Origin: Chloroflexota bacterium | GTDB taxonomy: Bacteria; Chloroflexota; Ktedonobacteria; Ktedonobacterales; Ktedonobacteraceae | NCBI GenBank assembly: GCA_005881495.1 | Contig: VBHI01000029.1 | Location: 1-9,322 of the forward strand | Direction: 5' to 3' | Length of the DNA: 9,322 bases | In this document: one piece after another, positions 1 through 7,321 of the stretch | How positions within the stretch are numbered: the stretch's first letter is position 1 | Layout: each line of letters opens with the position of its first letter | Notes under the pieces: generated by a model | What the model was told of the DNA's origin: nothing | The model's database searches: none | The model's input: the letters and a program-made list of their open reading frames with translations, nothing else | Position numbers and translations under genes: made by a program

Positions 1-266
1 GTGGTGTTTTGAACGGTATCAATAAGGTTAGTAACCTTCTCAGGAATAAGCATAAGAGTAGTAGGATATTAAGGTTCTGTCAAGCCCCTTTATAGGCGGA
101 ATCTGGAAGAAAACTGTATTCCCCTGCCGGGTTGTTTGATGACTACATCCCCGAGATAGAGATGTCCTCGGAAAGTTGCAGTGCTCTCTGTTTTCGGGAT
201 GTTCTGGCGAGAATGCTCCATAATATTTGTGGGGTGTGTAGCAATATGGCTATATGAAATAAATGA

Positions 267-332
267 CTCAGATCGGTTATTTTCTTTCCCAGGCTGATCC
301 GGTTCTCTTGCTTCACACCAAACCGATCTGAG
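267..332. repeat. Inverted repeat with 12-bp perfect arms
   Basis: CTCAGATCGGTT at 267-278 is the exact reverse complement of AACCGATCTGAG at 321-332, with 42 bases between the arms. Allowing a 2-base bulge (AG) in the right arm, the match extends outward by GA/TC. A partial third copy of the core, GATCCGGTT, lies at 296-304. No T-run follows on either strand, so this is not an obvious intrinsic terminator. It could be a cruciform, a regulator binding region, or the remains of a mobile element's ends. It lies about 130 bases upstream of the membrane-protein gene. Confidence 0.5.
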
Positions 333-443
333 AGTCGGCATTTTGTATGAGGTTTGTGTCGGTGAGGCGACATTTTGTGACGACCGTGTGAGATAGATGC
401 TCTATCCTCTCTTATAGGAGATAGTCTTCTGAAGTTCCCATCG

Positions 444-454
444 AAGGAGGTGAT
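444..454 (+). promoter_or_regulatory. Near-perfect Shine-Dalgarno site
   Basis: AAGGAGGTGAT is complementary to the anti-Shine-Dalgarno end of 16S rRNA over 11 bases. The core GGAGG ends at 450, which places the ATG at 459 eight bases downstream. That spacing favours 459 over the in-frame GTG at 450, which lies inside the site itself, and over the ATG at 453, which is only two bases from the core. Confidence 0.75.
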
Positions 455-458
455 GGAT

Positions 459-902
459 ATGGAACACAAGGGTTCTCGGCGAGCCCTGATCATCCTCGAC
501 GGCTTTGCGGTGGTGGCGACGCTGATCGGCATGTGCATGTTAGTCTTCGGCTGGGGTTATCGGTTCCCCATGAGCTGGCTGCAAGGCACGCCGTTCGCTG
601 ATTACACCGTTCCGGGCCTGATCCTGGGCCTCGTCGTCGGAGGCAGCGCGCTTGTTGCGATGGTCGCAACGATCAAGAGCGACAGCCTCGGCGCGATCGC
701 GTCCATGATCGCGGGCGTGATCATGATGGGGTGGATCGTCGGGGAGTACCTGCTGATCCCGGAGATCCGCTTCTTCTCGAACCTGGCAACCAACTGGCAG
801 CAGGGCCTGTACTTCTTGGTTGGTCTGGTCATGGTAGTCCTGGCCCTACGCGTGATCCCGGGTGGCTGGCACGGCATGCTGCACGCGGCTCACCTCGCAT
901 AG
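459..902 (+). CDS. Small four-helix membrane protein, function unknown
   Basis: The predicted protein has 147 residues. The start at 459 is set by the ribosome binding site at 444-454. It has a short basic N-terminus (MEHKGSRR) followed by four hydrophobic segments at roughly residues 9-31, 49-71, 76-99 and 116-134, so it is very probably an integral inner-membrane protein with both ends in the cytoplasm. Between helices 1 and 2 there is a conserved-looking stretch, SWLQGTPFADYTVPG. From memory this resembles small uncharacterised membrane proteins in Actinomycetota and Chloroflexota that have a similar W-x-x-G-T/S-P-F motif, but I cannot name a family. No catalytic motif is visible. It is the only plus-strand gene in the window and converges on the xylose operon, so a role in sugar use is not supported by context. 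Its coding sequence is GC-rich compared with its upstream DNA. Confidence 0.75.
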   Translation: MEHKGSRRALIILDGFAVVATLIGMCMLVFGWGYRFPMSWLQGTPFADYTVPGLILGLVVGGSALVAMVATIKSDSLGAIASMIAGVIMMGWIVGEYLLIPEIRFFSNLATNWQQGLYFLVGLVMVVLALRVIPGGWHGMLHAAHLA

Positions 903-929
903 CTAGTGCAGCTCCGCCGCGGACACCAG

Positions 930-959
930 GGGGCGGCTCGCCATGATGGCGGCCGCCCC
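930..959. terminator. Strong GC-rich hairpin between convergent genes
   Basis: GGGGCGGC (930-937), one unpaired T (938) and CGCCA (939-943) pair with TGGCG (947-951) and GCCGCCCC (952-959). This makes a 13-bp stem with a three-base loop (TGA) and a single bulge. It lies 28 bases after the stop of the membrane-protein gene and downstream of the xylB remnant on the other strand, where a shared two-way transcription end would be expected. There is no T-tract on either side, so it is not a classical intrinsic terminator. It may act as an mRNA-stabilising 3' end or assist Rho-dependent termination. Confidence 0.5.
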
Positions 960-1024
960 AACGGGTTTGCCTGAGCGCCTGACCGGCAACGCTCACACCG
1001 CGATCCGCTGTCACCGGCGACCTC

Positions 1025-1144
1025 CTGAGGATGCAACAGCGGATAGTCCACAAAGGCCGATGAAAGCAGGTGACCGTCCTCAGTCGCGAAGAAGGCCGCT
1101 TTGACGCCTGTCGTGCCCAGATCGATGCCAGGAAGAGCGTGCGT
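1025..1144 (-). pseudogene. xylB: Xylulokinase (FGGY kinase) N-terminal remnant
   Basis: Thirteen bases after xylA, the minus strand encodes ALPGIDLGTTGVKAAF and then an acidic turn and YPLLHPQ. This matches the first 40 residues of FGGY-family sugar kinases, including the phosphate-binding D-L-G-T-T/S-G-V-K motif; the YPLLHP ending is typical of xylulokinase. Homology stops after Gln40 (1025), where the family normally continues toward a GWAEQ-type segment. The frame stays open, with unrelated sequence, to a TGA at 892-890 inside the 3' end of the opposing membrane-protein gene. There is no ATG, GTG or TTG between an in-frame TGA at 1165-1163 and the motif. Instead, ACG (1144-1142) lies six bases after an AGGGAG ribosome site, exactly where ATG is expected. 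It is therefore both truncated and start-less. The whole kinase catalytic core is missing, so no activity is expected. xylB would be the normal partner of the adjacent xylA. Confidence 0.8.
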
Positions 1145-1157
1145 AGTGTTCTCCCTG

Positions 1158-2366
1158 TTACCTCACGCCTAAAATGATCTCGATGGTTAATTGGTCGAGA
1201 CGTTCGTAGCCGTAGCCGCGCTGAGCGAGCGTATCGAAATCGAAGGTCTTGGTTTGCAGCTTCTGCACGGTTTCGGTACTGTAACCGTTGAGCAGGCCAC
1301 CATAGGTTTGATCACCGCCGTTCAGTGATTCCAACACAGCCCGTATCTCTGAGTCAGCATTGAAGCGTTTGACTTTGGCCTTGAGCATGTTATAGGTGCG
1401 CATACAGCCAAGCGCAAAATCCCATACGCCCTGCTCGTCCTCAGTGCGGTAGGCATGGGCATCGAAGTTACGCGGCCCCGTGTAACCCTGGTCCTCAAGT
1501 AACTTCACCAGGAAGAACATTGGCTTGATATTCTCGCTGCCAAAACGCAAATCCTGATCATAGCGCGGTCCCTTCTGATCGTTGAGATCAATATTGAAGA
1601 GCTTACCAGCTTCCAGTGCTTGAGCCACACCATGGACAAAGCTGAGTCCCGCCATCTGTTCATGCGCAACCTCTGGATTGAGACCAACCATATCGGGATG
1701 ATCGAGGGTGTAGATAAAGGCCAGCATATGCCCGACGGTGGGAAGATAAGTATCGGAGCGTGGTTCATTGGGTTTTGGCTCCAGCGCGAAACGCAGCTTG
1801 TAGCCCTTCTCAACCACATATTGACACAGGAAGTTGATAGCGTCGCGCATGCGTTTGATCGCCACAACAGGGTCTTTACTGGCGTCGGTATCAACGCCCT
1901 CGCGTCCACCCCAGAAGACATAGGTGCTGGCCCCTAGCTCTGCCCCGAGATCAATAGCTGACATGGTTTTTTGCAAAGCAAAGGCACGCACAGCAGGATC
2001 AACCGAGGTAAACGCCCCGTCCTTAAAAATAGGATGAAAGAAGAGATTGGTTGTGGCCATCGGCACGACCATACTGTAGTCAGCTAACGCCTGCTTGAAC
2101 TCCCTGACAATGCGCTCACGCTCAGCAGCAGAGGCTCCAAAGGGCACGAGATCATTGTCATGTAGGCTAATACCGTAAGCCCCTAACTCTGAAAGCTTCT
2201 GTACACTCCGCACAGGAGGCAAATCAGGACGCACGAAATCACCAAAGGGGTCGCGTCCACGATTGCCTACTGTCCAGAGGCCGAACGTAAACTTATCCTC
2301 TTTCCTGGGAGTATACTCGTCGCTGGTTCCTTCAAGTGCTACGTTGTGCGGTATGGATGTCATCAT
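1158..2366 (-). CDS. xylA: Xylose isomerase, group I
   Basis: This 402-residue cytoplasmic enzyme interconverts D-xylose and D-xylulose (and D-glucose and D-fructose) with two divalent metals. Its size fits the short group I enzymes (about 390 residues). Taking residues known from Streptomyces xylose isomerase plus a constant offset of 15, every key position is present: His69 and Asp72 ([11 protein letters not shown]), Trp152 (VFWGGREG), Glu196 and Lys198 (LEPKPNEPR), Glu232 and His235 (NPEVAHEQ), Asp260, Asp270 and Asp272 ([14 protein letters not shown]) and Asp302 (NFDAHAYR). The constant offset means there are no internal insertions or deletions over that span. An AAGGAGGAG site at 2378-2370 precedes two adjacent ATG codons; the second (2363) has the better spacing and would give 401 residues. 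It lies between two broken xylose genes, with 33 bases to the GH43 remnant upstream and 13 to the xylB remnant downstream, so it was the middle of a beta-xylosidase/isomerase/kinase series. Confidence in function is high. Confidence 0.97.
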   Translation of the reverse strand: MMTSIPHNVALEGTSDEYTPRKEDKFTFGLWTVGNRGRDPFGDFVRPDLPPVRSVQKLSELGAYGISLHDNDLVPFGASAAERERIVREFKQALADYSMVVPMATTNLFFHPIFKDGAFTSVDPAVRAFALQKTMSAIDLGAELGASTYVFWGGREGVDTDASKDPVVAIKRMRDAINFLCQYVVEKGYKLRFALEPKPNEPRSDTYLPTVGHMLAFIYTLDHPDMVGLNPEVAHEQMAGLSFVHGVAQALEAGKLFNIDLNDQKGPRYDQDLRFGSENIKPMFFLVKLLEDQGYTGPRNFDAHAYRTEDEQGVWDFALGCMRTYNMLKAKVKRFNADSEIRAVLESLNGGDQTYGGLLNGYSTETVQKLQTKTFDFDTLAQRGYGYERLDQLTIEIILGVR

Positions 2367-2399
2367 TAGCTCCTCCTTGTTGATTGTGGTAAAGTCGCT

Positions 2400-2732
<333 letters not shown>

Positions 2733-2750
2733 TCACTAAAGGGAAAGGTA

Positions 2751-4745
2751 TCAATCGTCCAGGTTGAGCCAGCGCACTTCTTCCAGTGTCAGCTCGATGT
2801 CGAGTGCTTGCAATGATGTACGCGTCTCAGAAAGCAAGAGCGGTCCGATCAGCGGAAATGTCGGAAACGGCTGGCACAACACATAGGCCAGGGCGATCGC
2901 GAGCGGCAGAACACCGCGCTCCTTTGCCAGAGCATTGACCCGATCCAGGCGACGGAAATTATCCTCACTGTACCAGCAGCGTACAAACTCGGCGTCCGAA
3001 CGGTTATGGGGATTGGCCCTGCCGGTAAAGAAGCCTTGTGCCTGGCTGGACCACGGCATAAGCGGCATCTGATGTTCGGTGAACCAGGCCCGTGACCGCG
3101 CATCCGATGCGGAGAGACACCCCTCCCAGATGGGATGAACCATCCGAGCCAGGCTAAAGTTATTACTGACAGCACTAAAACCGCTCATCCCGTGCCTGGT
3201 TGCCCAGGCGTTCGCCTCCTCTATGCGTTCAAGCGACCAGTTTGACGCCCCAAACACACGTATGTGCCCGGCATTCTTCTGGTCGTTGAGTGCAGTCATA
3301 AACTCGCCCACCGCAATGTCAGGATTATCACGGTGCAACATGTAGATATCCACGTAATCCGTTTGCAGCCGCGTCAGGCTCTCTTGTAACTGGCTGACGA
3401 GTGCCTGGGGATTGCAGTCCGGCGTATGCGCACCCTTATCCAGAAGCACCACCTGTTCACGGATACCACGATTTTTTATCCAGTGTCCAAGCATCTTCTC
3501 GCTCACACCGCCATTATAGATATAGGCGCTGTCAAGGCAATTACCGCCCTGCTCGAAGAAATCGTCCAACATTACGGAGGTATAAGGCCAGGATGTGAGA
3601 GGCATACTGCCCATCACCAGCCGCGAGATAGGCTTCTCAACGCCAGCAATGGAGCCATACTTCATGGGATGCCCTGGACGTGCGATCAGTGGACGCTTAT
3701 GGACAGGCAATGTCTGCCCAACAGGCTTTTCAGCGTCATAGACAACACCAAGGGCGGCACGCCAGCGATCAAGCGTCTTCATATTCCCCAGCGTATCGTT
3801 CCAGGTCATCACAGGAGCTTGCTGTTCGTCAAGATGTGCGGCAACCGTATCAGCTTCCAGGGCATACTGATCACGCGTATTATCGACAGCAATCCTCTGG
3901 ATGGTAGGCTCTTGATCCTTCTTCACAAGAATGCTGAGGTCATCGCCAGCACGGGGTAGCCATGGAGAAGGGAGCAGGATGGAACCTTGGGAACCGAAGA
4001 TACGTACCACATTCTCCCCATTGACCTGCACACCGGTGAAGAGTTGTGCCACGATATCACCGGGAAACAGCAGCGATGCAATCGTATACTCGTCGACGTG
4101 CGTCATCTCACCGACATGACCGACAGCGGTAAGCTGCACCGGCTCGGCCACAGCTTGACCTGTTGCGGCACCAGCAATGAGCCGAGCCATCGAAGTGCAA
4201 TAACCTCCGGCATCCAGAATACCACCGCCACCAAGTGCGTTATTCAAGAGACGACTCTCGGGATGAGCATCCGCCTGGAAGCTGAAGGTGGCCTGGATCA
4301 CACGTACCTGACCAATCACGCCTGAACGGATCAATTCCAGGAGTTTCCTCGTTTGAGGATGGCAACGATACATATATGCTTCCATCAGGAAGACATCATG
4401 GCGCTGTGCCGCCTCGACGATCGCCATGGCCTCGGCATGATTGAGCGCAATGGGCTTCTCACAAAGCACATGTTTTCCCCCCTCAACGGCTTTGATGGCC
4501 CATTCAGCATGGAAAGGATGAGGAAGAGCCAGATAGACTGCCTGCACGCTCTGGTCAGCCAGCACATCCTCGTAACGGCTGTAGCGATGTGGAATACGCC
4601 AGGTCTCACCAAATGTGTCGGCGGCAGCCTGGGAGCGGCTTCCAACGGCAACGAGCGTTCCCGTCTGCGATTGCTTCACCCCATTGGCAAAGACGCCAGC
4701 AATCAGTCCTGTCCCAAGGATGCCCCAGGAAAGTGTTCTACTCAT
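2751..4745 (-). CDS. Gfo/Idh/MocA dehydrogenase fused to aldo-keto reductase
   Basis: One 664-residue frame carries two complete oxidoreductases. Residues 1 to about 338 form a Gfo/Idh/MocA NAD(P)-dependent sugar dehydrogenase: Rossmann motif WGILGTGLIA (Gly11, Gly13), the conserved EKP with Lys97, and GGGGILDAGGYCTSMAR (Asp178, Tyr182) in the substrate-side domain. The Tyr182 arrangement resembles the dimeric dihydrodiol/xylose dehydrogenase branch. After a linker, Met361 (codon 3665-3663) begins an aldo-keto reductase barrel, MKYGSIAGVEKPISRLVMG, with the full tetrad Asp405, Tyr410 (LDSAYIY), Lys437 and His471 (HRDNP). The junction at Met361 looks like an ancestral start, but no good ribosome site precedes it and no stop interrupts the frame. 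The gene begins 42 bases after GH3 behind a weak purine-rich AGAGAAGAA stretch and ends 42 bases before the GH43 remnant. No signal peptide or membrane segment is visible. Both halves probably act on sugars or sugar aldehydes; the true substrates cannot be read from sequence. Confidence 0.9.
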   Translation of the reverse strand: MSRTLSWGILGTGLIAGVFANGVKQSQTGTLVAVGSRSQAAADTFGETWRIPHRYSRYEDVLADQSVQAVYLALPHPFHAEWAIKAVEGGKHVLCEKPIALNHAEAMAIVEAAQRHDVFLMEAYMYRCHPQTRKLLELIRSGVIGQVRVIQATFSFQADAHPESRLLNNALGGGGILDAGGYCTSMARLIAGAATGQAVAEPVQLTAVGHVGEMTHVDEYTIASLLFPGDIVAQLFTGVQVNGENVVRIFGSQGSILLPSPWLPRAGDDLSILVKKDQEPTIQRIAVDNTRDQYALEADTVAAHLDEQQAPVMTWNDTLGNMKTLDRWRAALGVVYDAEKPVGQTLPVHKRPLIARPGHPMKYGSIAGVEKPISRLVMGSMPLTSWPYTSVMLDDFFEQGGNCLDSAYIYNGGVSEKMLGHWIKNRGIREQVVLLDKGAHTPDCNPQALVSQLQESLTRLQTDYVDIYMLHRDNPDIAVGEFMTALNDQKNAGHIRVFGASNWSLERIEEANAWATRHGMSGFSAVSNNFSLARMVHPIWEGCLSASDARSRAWFTEHQMPLMPWSSQAQGFFTGRANPHNRSDAEFVRCWYSEDNFRRLDRVNALAKERGVLPLAIALAYVLCQPFPTFPLIGPLLLSETRTSLQALDIELTLEEVRWLNLDD

Positions 4746-4787
4746 GTTCTTCTCTTTTCTCTTTACACCTTTTGTTGAACTGCATCT

Positions 4788-7142
4788 TTATGCTACGCCC
4801 GCCTTTGTGGCTACGATCTCCCGCTGCTGGTACTCGACGACCTGACCGTCGAGCACAATGGTCTTCTCGGCCCGGATGTCAGCCGAGGAGGCGCCAATGC
4901 TGAAGGTGAAGGCTCCCGGCTCCGTGACGAACCGCATGCTGGGGTCGTAGAAGGCGAGCCGGGACGGATGCACGGTAAAAGTGACCCTGCGCGCCCGCCC
5001 GGGCGTGAGAGAGAGGCGAGCAAAACCGAGCAGCATACGGTTGGGGCGGGCGACAGAGGCGACCTCGTCGCGGCAGTAGAGCTGCACCACCTCGTCACCC
5101 GCACGCTCTCCGGTGTTGCACACCTCGATGGAGACCTTGATCGGCTCAGTGGTACTCGTCGCCTGCACGGCAAGGTCGCTATAAGCAAACGTGGTGTAGC
5201 TCAAACCATGTCCAAAGGCGAACAGCGGACTCGTCGGCGAGTCGATGTAATCGCCGTAGAACATCGGGTGGTCGCCTCCGGCACGGAGCCCAACGTGGTT
5301 TGGAACCTGGCCGACCGAGCGCGGCAGGCTCACGGGCAGGCGACCGCTTGGATTCACCTCGCCGGTCAGCACGTCGGCCAGGCCGGTGCCCCCTTCTTCC
5401 CCTGGTGGAAACATCTGCAGCAGCGCGTTGGCTCGCTTAGCGACGGAAGCCAGCGTGTGGATGCGCCCGCTGAGCACCACCACTACGAGCGGCGTCCCCG
5501 TCTCGGCAAGCGCCTCGATCAGTTCCTCCTGCACGCCTGTGAGATTGAGGTCGGTCGCGTCGTTACCCTCCCCGACTGTGGCCGAGCGCAAGAGACCGCT
5601 CCGACCAGCGACCACGACTACGGCCACGTCAGCGTTGCGTGCTACCTGCATGGCTTCAGCGAAACCAGAGCGGTCGTCGCCCAGCACCTCACAGCCTTTG
5701 GCATAGCTGACCTCGACCTCGTTCCCCAAAGCTGCGCGGAGGCCCGCAAGAGGGGTGATATGTGCCGTGTAGTACGGACCGGTCGCGTAATTCCCAGCAG
5801 CCCGTGGAACAAGCAACCCGGTCACCTCGACACTCGCAGGGGCCGCGTATTGCACCTCAAGGTGAGCAGGGTAGTGGTAATCGCCCTGCAGCAGCCGTTC
5901 GTCGTCCGCACCAGGCCCGATGACCGCAACGCGCTTGACGGTGGGAGCAAACGGCAGCACCCCGTCGTTGGTCAGCAGGATGGTCGACGCTGCAACAGCC
6001 TGGCGAGCTAGCGCACGCTGTTCAGGAGTCTGGAACGCCACATTGGCGGCCTCCGCGTCAACGTAGGGGTGCTCGAAGAGTCCGAGCTGGAATTTGAGGC
6101 GAAGCACGCGCCGAACGGCCGTGTCAACGACCTCGAGTGGCACCCGTCCAGCTTCGACCTCGGCTTTGAGTGGTGCTCCATAGCACTCAACCGCAGGCAG
6201 CTCCATATCGAGCCCAGCACACAGGGCGAGCCGAGCGGCCTCCCCTGGAGTTGCCGCGACACGATGGTAGTCCATGAGCATCAAGACGGAAGCGTAGTCC
6301 GCGACGACCACGCCGCCAAAGCCGAGTTCGTCGCGCAACAACCCGGTCAAGGTAGCGGGGCTGCCTGCACAGGGCAGGCCATCGACCGAAGCGTAGGAGT
6401 TCATGATCGTCGCGAGTCCGGCGTTGCGGATCACGGCGGCGAAGGGCTCGGCGTAGACCTCACGCAGCTCTCGTGGGCCCATCTGAACGGGACCCCAGTT
6501 GCGCCCGCCCTCCGACATCGAGTAGCCAAGGAAGTGCTTGGCCGTGGCGGCAACTCCGTTACGGAGGTCGTCGTTCTGGAGGCCCTGGACGTAGGCAGTC
6601 CCGATGGCCCCCGTGAGCACGGGATCCTCGCCGTAGGTCTCCTCCACCCGTCCCCAGCGCGGGTCACGGGCGATATCGAGGACCGGAGCAAGGGCGTGCC
6701 GGGCACCAACTGCCAACATCTGGGTGCGGATGGTCCCGGCCACCCGTTTGACAAGGTCCGGGTCCCAGGTCGCGGCAAGCCCGATTCCCTGGGGAAAGAC
6801 CGTTGCATCCCGCTGGCAGAGCCCCCCCGTGGCCTCCTCGTGGACGATGACCGGAATGCCCAGCCGCGTCCGTTCGAGAGCCACCTGCTGGATAGCATTC
6901 ATGAGCGTGGCGCTCTCCTGTGGATGCAGGCCCGTCGAGGCTCCAATGCGCGTGACCTGCCCAATGCCGTGCGGCATCTTCTCAACGACGATATTGGGGT
7001 CGAAGGTACCCGTGCTCACGAAAGCGGTGCTCCACAGGCAGCCGAGCTGGGCCAGCTTCTCATCGAGCGTCATGAGAGCGAGCAAGTTCTCGACTCGCTT
7101 CTCAACGGAGGCGTGCGGGTCGCGATAGAGTGGTGTGGACAA
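4788..7142 (-). CDS. GH3 family beta-glycosidase
   Basis: This 784-residue enzyme cleaves beta-linked sugars from non-reducing ends with retention; beta-glucosidase or beta-xylosidase activity is likely. The GH3 N-terminal barrel covers about residues 15-350 and includes DIARDPRWGRVEETYGEDP (substrate subsite), Lys202-His203 (ATAKHFLGYS) and the nucleophile Asp282 in GGVVVADYAS. The C-terminal alpha/beta domain covers about 380-620, with the probable acid/base Glu525 in VGEGNDATDL. A fibronectin-III-like domain follows, with the typical GDEVVQLY at 682-689. There is no signal peptide, so the protein is probably cytoplasmic. I chose TTG at 7142-7140 because AAAGGAG (7156-7150) lies seven bases upstream and the protein then begins MSTPLYRDPHASVEKRVE, as in relatives. 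The frame is open further up to a TTG at 7238, but that adds 32 residues encoded by an interspersed repeat. The gene is distinctly GC-rich (73% in one 60-base line sampled). Confidence 0.93.
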   Translation of the reverse strand: MSTPLYRDPHASVEKRVENLLALMTLDEKLAQLGCLWSTAFVSTGTFDPNIVVEKMPHGIGQVTRIGASTGLHPQESATLMNAIQQVALERTRLGIPVIVHEEATGGLCQRDATVFPQGIGLAATWDPDLVKRVAGTIRTQMLAVGARHALAPVLDIARDPRWGRVEETYGEDPVLTGAIGTAYVQGLQNDDLRNGVAATAKHFLGYSMSEGGRNWGPVQMGPRELREVYAEPFAAVIRNAGLATIMNSYASVDGLPCAGSPATLTGLLRDELGFGGVVVADYASVLMLMDYHRVAATPGEAARLALCAGLDMELPAVECYGAPLKAEVEAGRVPLEVVDTAVRRVLRLKFQLGLFEHPYVDAEAANVAFQTPEQRALARQAVAASTILLTNDGVLPFAPTVKRVAVIGPGADDERLLQGDYHYPAHLEVQYAAPASVEVTGLLVPRAAGNYATGPYYTAHITPLAGLRAALGNEVEVSYAKGCEVLGDDRSGFAEAMQVARNADVAVVVVAGRSGLLRSATVGEGNDATDLNLTGVQEELIEALAETGTPLVVVVLSGRIHTLASVAKRANALLQMFPPGEEGGTGLADVLTGEVNPSGRLPVSLPRSVGQVPNHVGLRAGGDHPMFYGDYIDSPTSPLFAFGHGLSYTTFAYSDLAVQATSTTEPIKVSIEVCNTGERAGDEVVQLYCRDEVASVARPNRMLLGFARLSLTPGRARRVTFTVHPSRLAFYDPSMRFVTEPGAFTFSIGASSADIRAEKTIVLDGQVVEYQQREIVATKAGVA

Positions 7143-7149
7143 ATGTGTA

Positions 7150-7156
7150 CTCCTTT
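7150..7156 (-). promoter_or_regulatory. Ribosome binding site fixing a TTG start for GH3
   Basis: On the minus strand AAAGGAG is followed by seven bases and then TTG at 7142-7140. This is the best-placed ribosome site in the region and decides in favour of a TTG start for the GH3 gene. The longer frame beginning at TTG 7238 has only an imperfect AAGGAAG placed too close to its start. Confidence 0.7.
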
Positions 7157-7230
7157 CATCGCTGCTGACCGAAGGTAGATGCGCTAGCGAACTGAGCTTG
7201 CCCTGAGCGTAGCGAAGGGTTGCAGCGATG
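7157..7230. repeat. Interspersed repeat with imperfect terminal inverted repeats
   Basis: The ends CATCGCTGC-TG-ACC (7157-7170) and GGT-T-GCAGCGATG (7218-7230) are inverted copies with nine perfect outer bases and three more inside a small mismatch. The interior carries the direct repeat CTGAGC TTGCC CTGAGC (7192-7208) and the segment TGAGCGTAGCGAAGGG. The minus-strand equivalent, CCCTTCGCTACGCTCAGGGC, resembles a repeat I have often met in environmental bacterial genomes, where in translation it gives RYAQGKLS-like peptides. It fills most of the 179-base gap between the alpha/beta hydrolase and GH3 and ends directly before the GH3 ribosome site. Its left end at 7157 touches that site at 7156. 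It is open in the GH3 frame and can mislead start-site prediction. Confidence 0.55.
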
Positions 7231-7321
7231 GATATCAAACACTTCCTTGCTATCTTTTCTTTCTACCCAATAGCTCAATCACAGGGTATTTTTTCACTTC
7301 TGGTTCTCCCAAGCCATCAGA

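Larger units (their letters stand above)
1..458. other. Gene-free left flank, no recognisable gene
   Basis: I see no convincing coding region here. Short open frames exist on the minus strand (about 83 and 131 codons) but they are rich in Arg, Ser and His, lack ribosome binding sites, overlap each other in different frames and match no family I recognise. The stretch is visibly poorer in GC than the gene that follows. It contains a perfect inverted repeat at 267-278 and 321-332 and, at its right end, the ribosome binding site of the next gene. I could not find a convincing -35/-10 pair for that gene; TATAGG at 413-418 is a possible -10 without a good partner. The stretch could be old mobile-element debris, but I see no transposase motif. 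Confidence 0.6.

Noticed and set aside
90..538. Possible transposase remnant in the left flank
   Set aside because: The minus-strand frames show no DDE, HTH or other transposase motif, and no matching terminal repeats or target duplication were seen.
829..1053. Minus-strand frame of 74 codons containing GVSVAGQAL, which could be a second piece of a sugar kinase
   Set aside because: Only about nine residues look kinase-like, the rest is GC-driven Arg/Gly/Pro-rich sequence, and the frame overlaps the hairpin and the membrane-protein gene. It is too short to support.
4968..6011. Plus-strand open frame of 347 codons opposite GH3
   Set aside because: Antisense frame produced by the GC-rich codon pattern of GH3; no domain, no ribosome site, and rich in His, Arg and Gly.
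6069..7178. Plus-strand open frame of 369 codons opposite the GH3 N-terminal domain
   Set aside because: Also an antisense shadow of a GC-rich gene; the protein has no recognisable motif and GH3 motifs on the other strand are unambiguous.
7143..7238. N-terminal extension of GH3 to a TTG at 7238
   Set aside because: The extra 32 residues come from a repeat, family members begin near MSTPLYRD, and the ribosome site at 7156-7150 fits the TTG at 7142.
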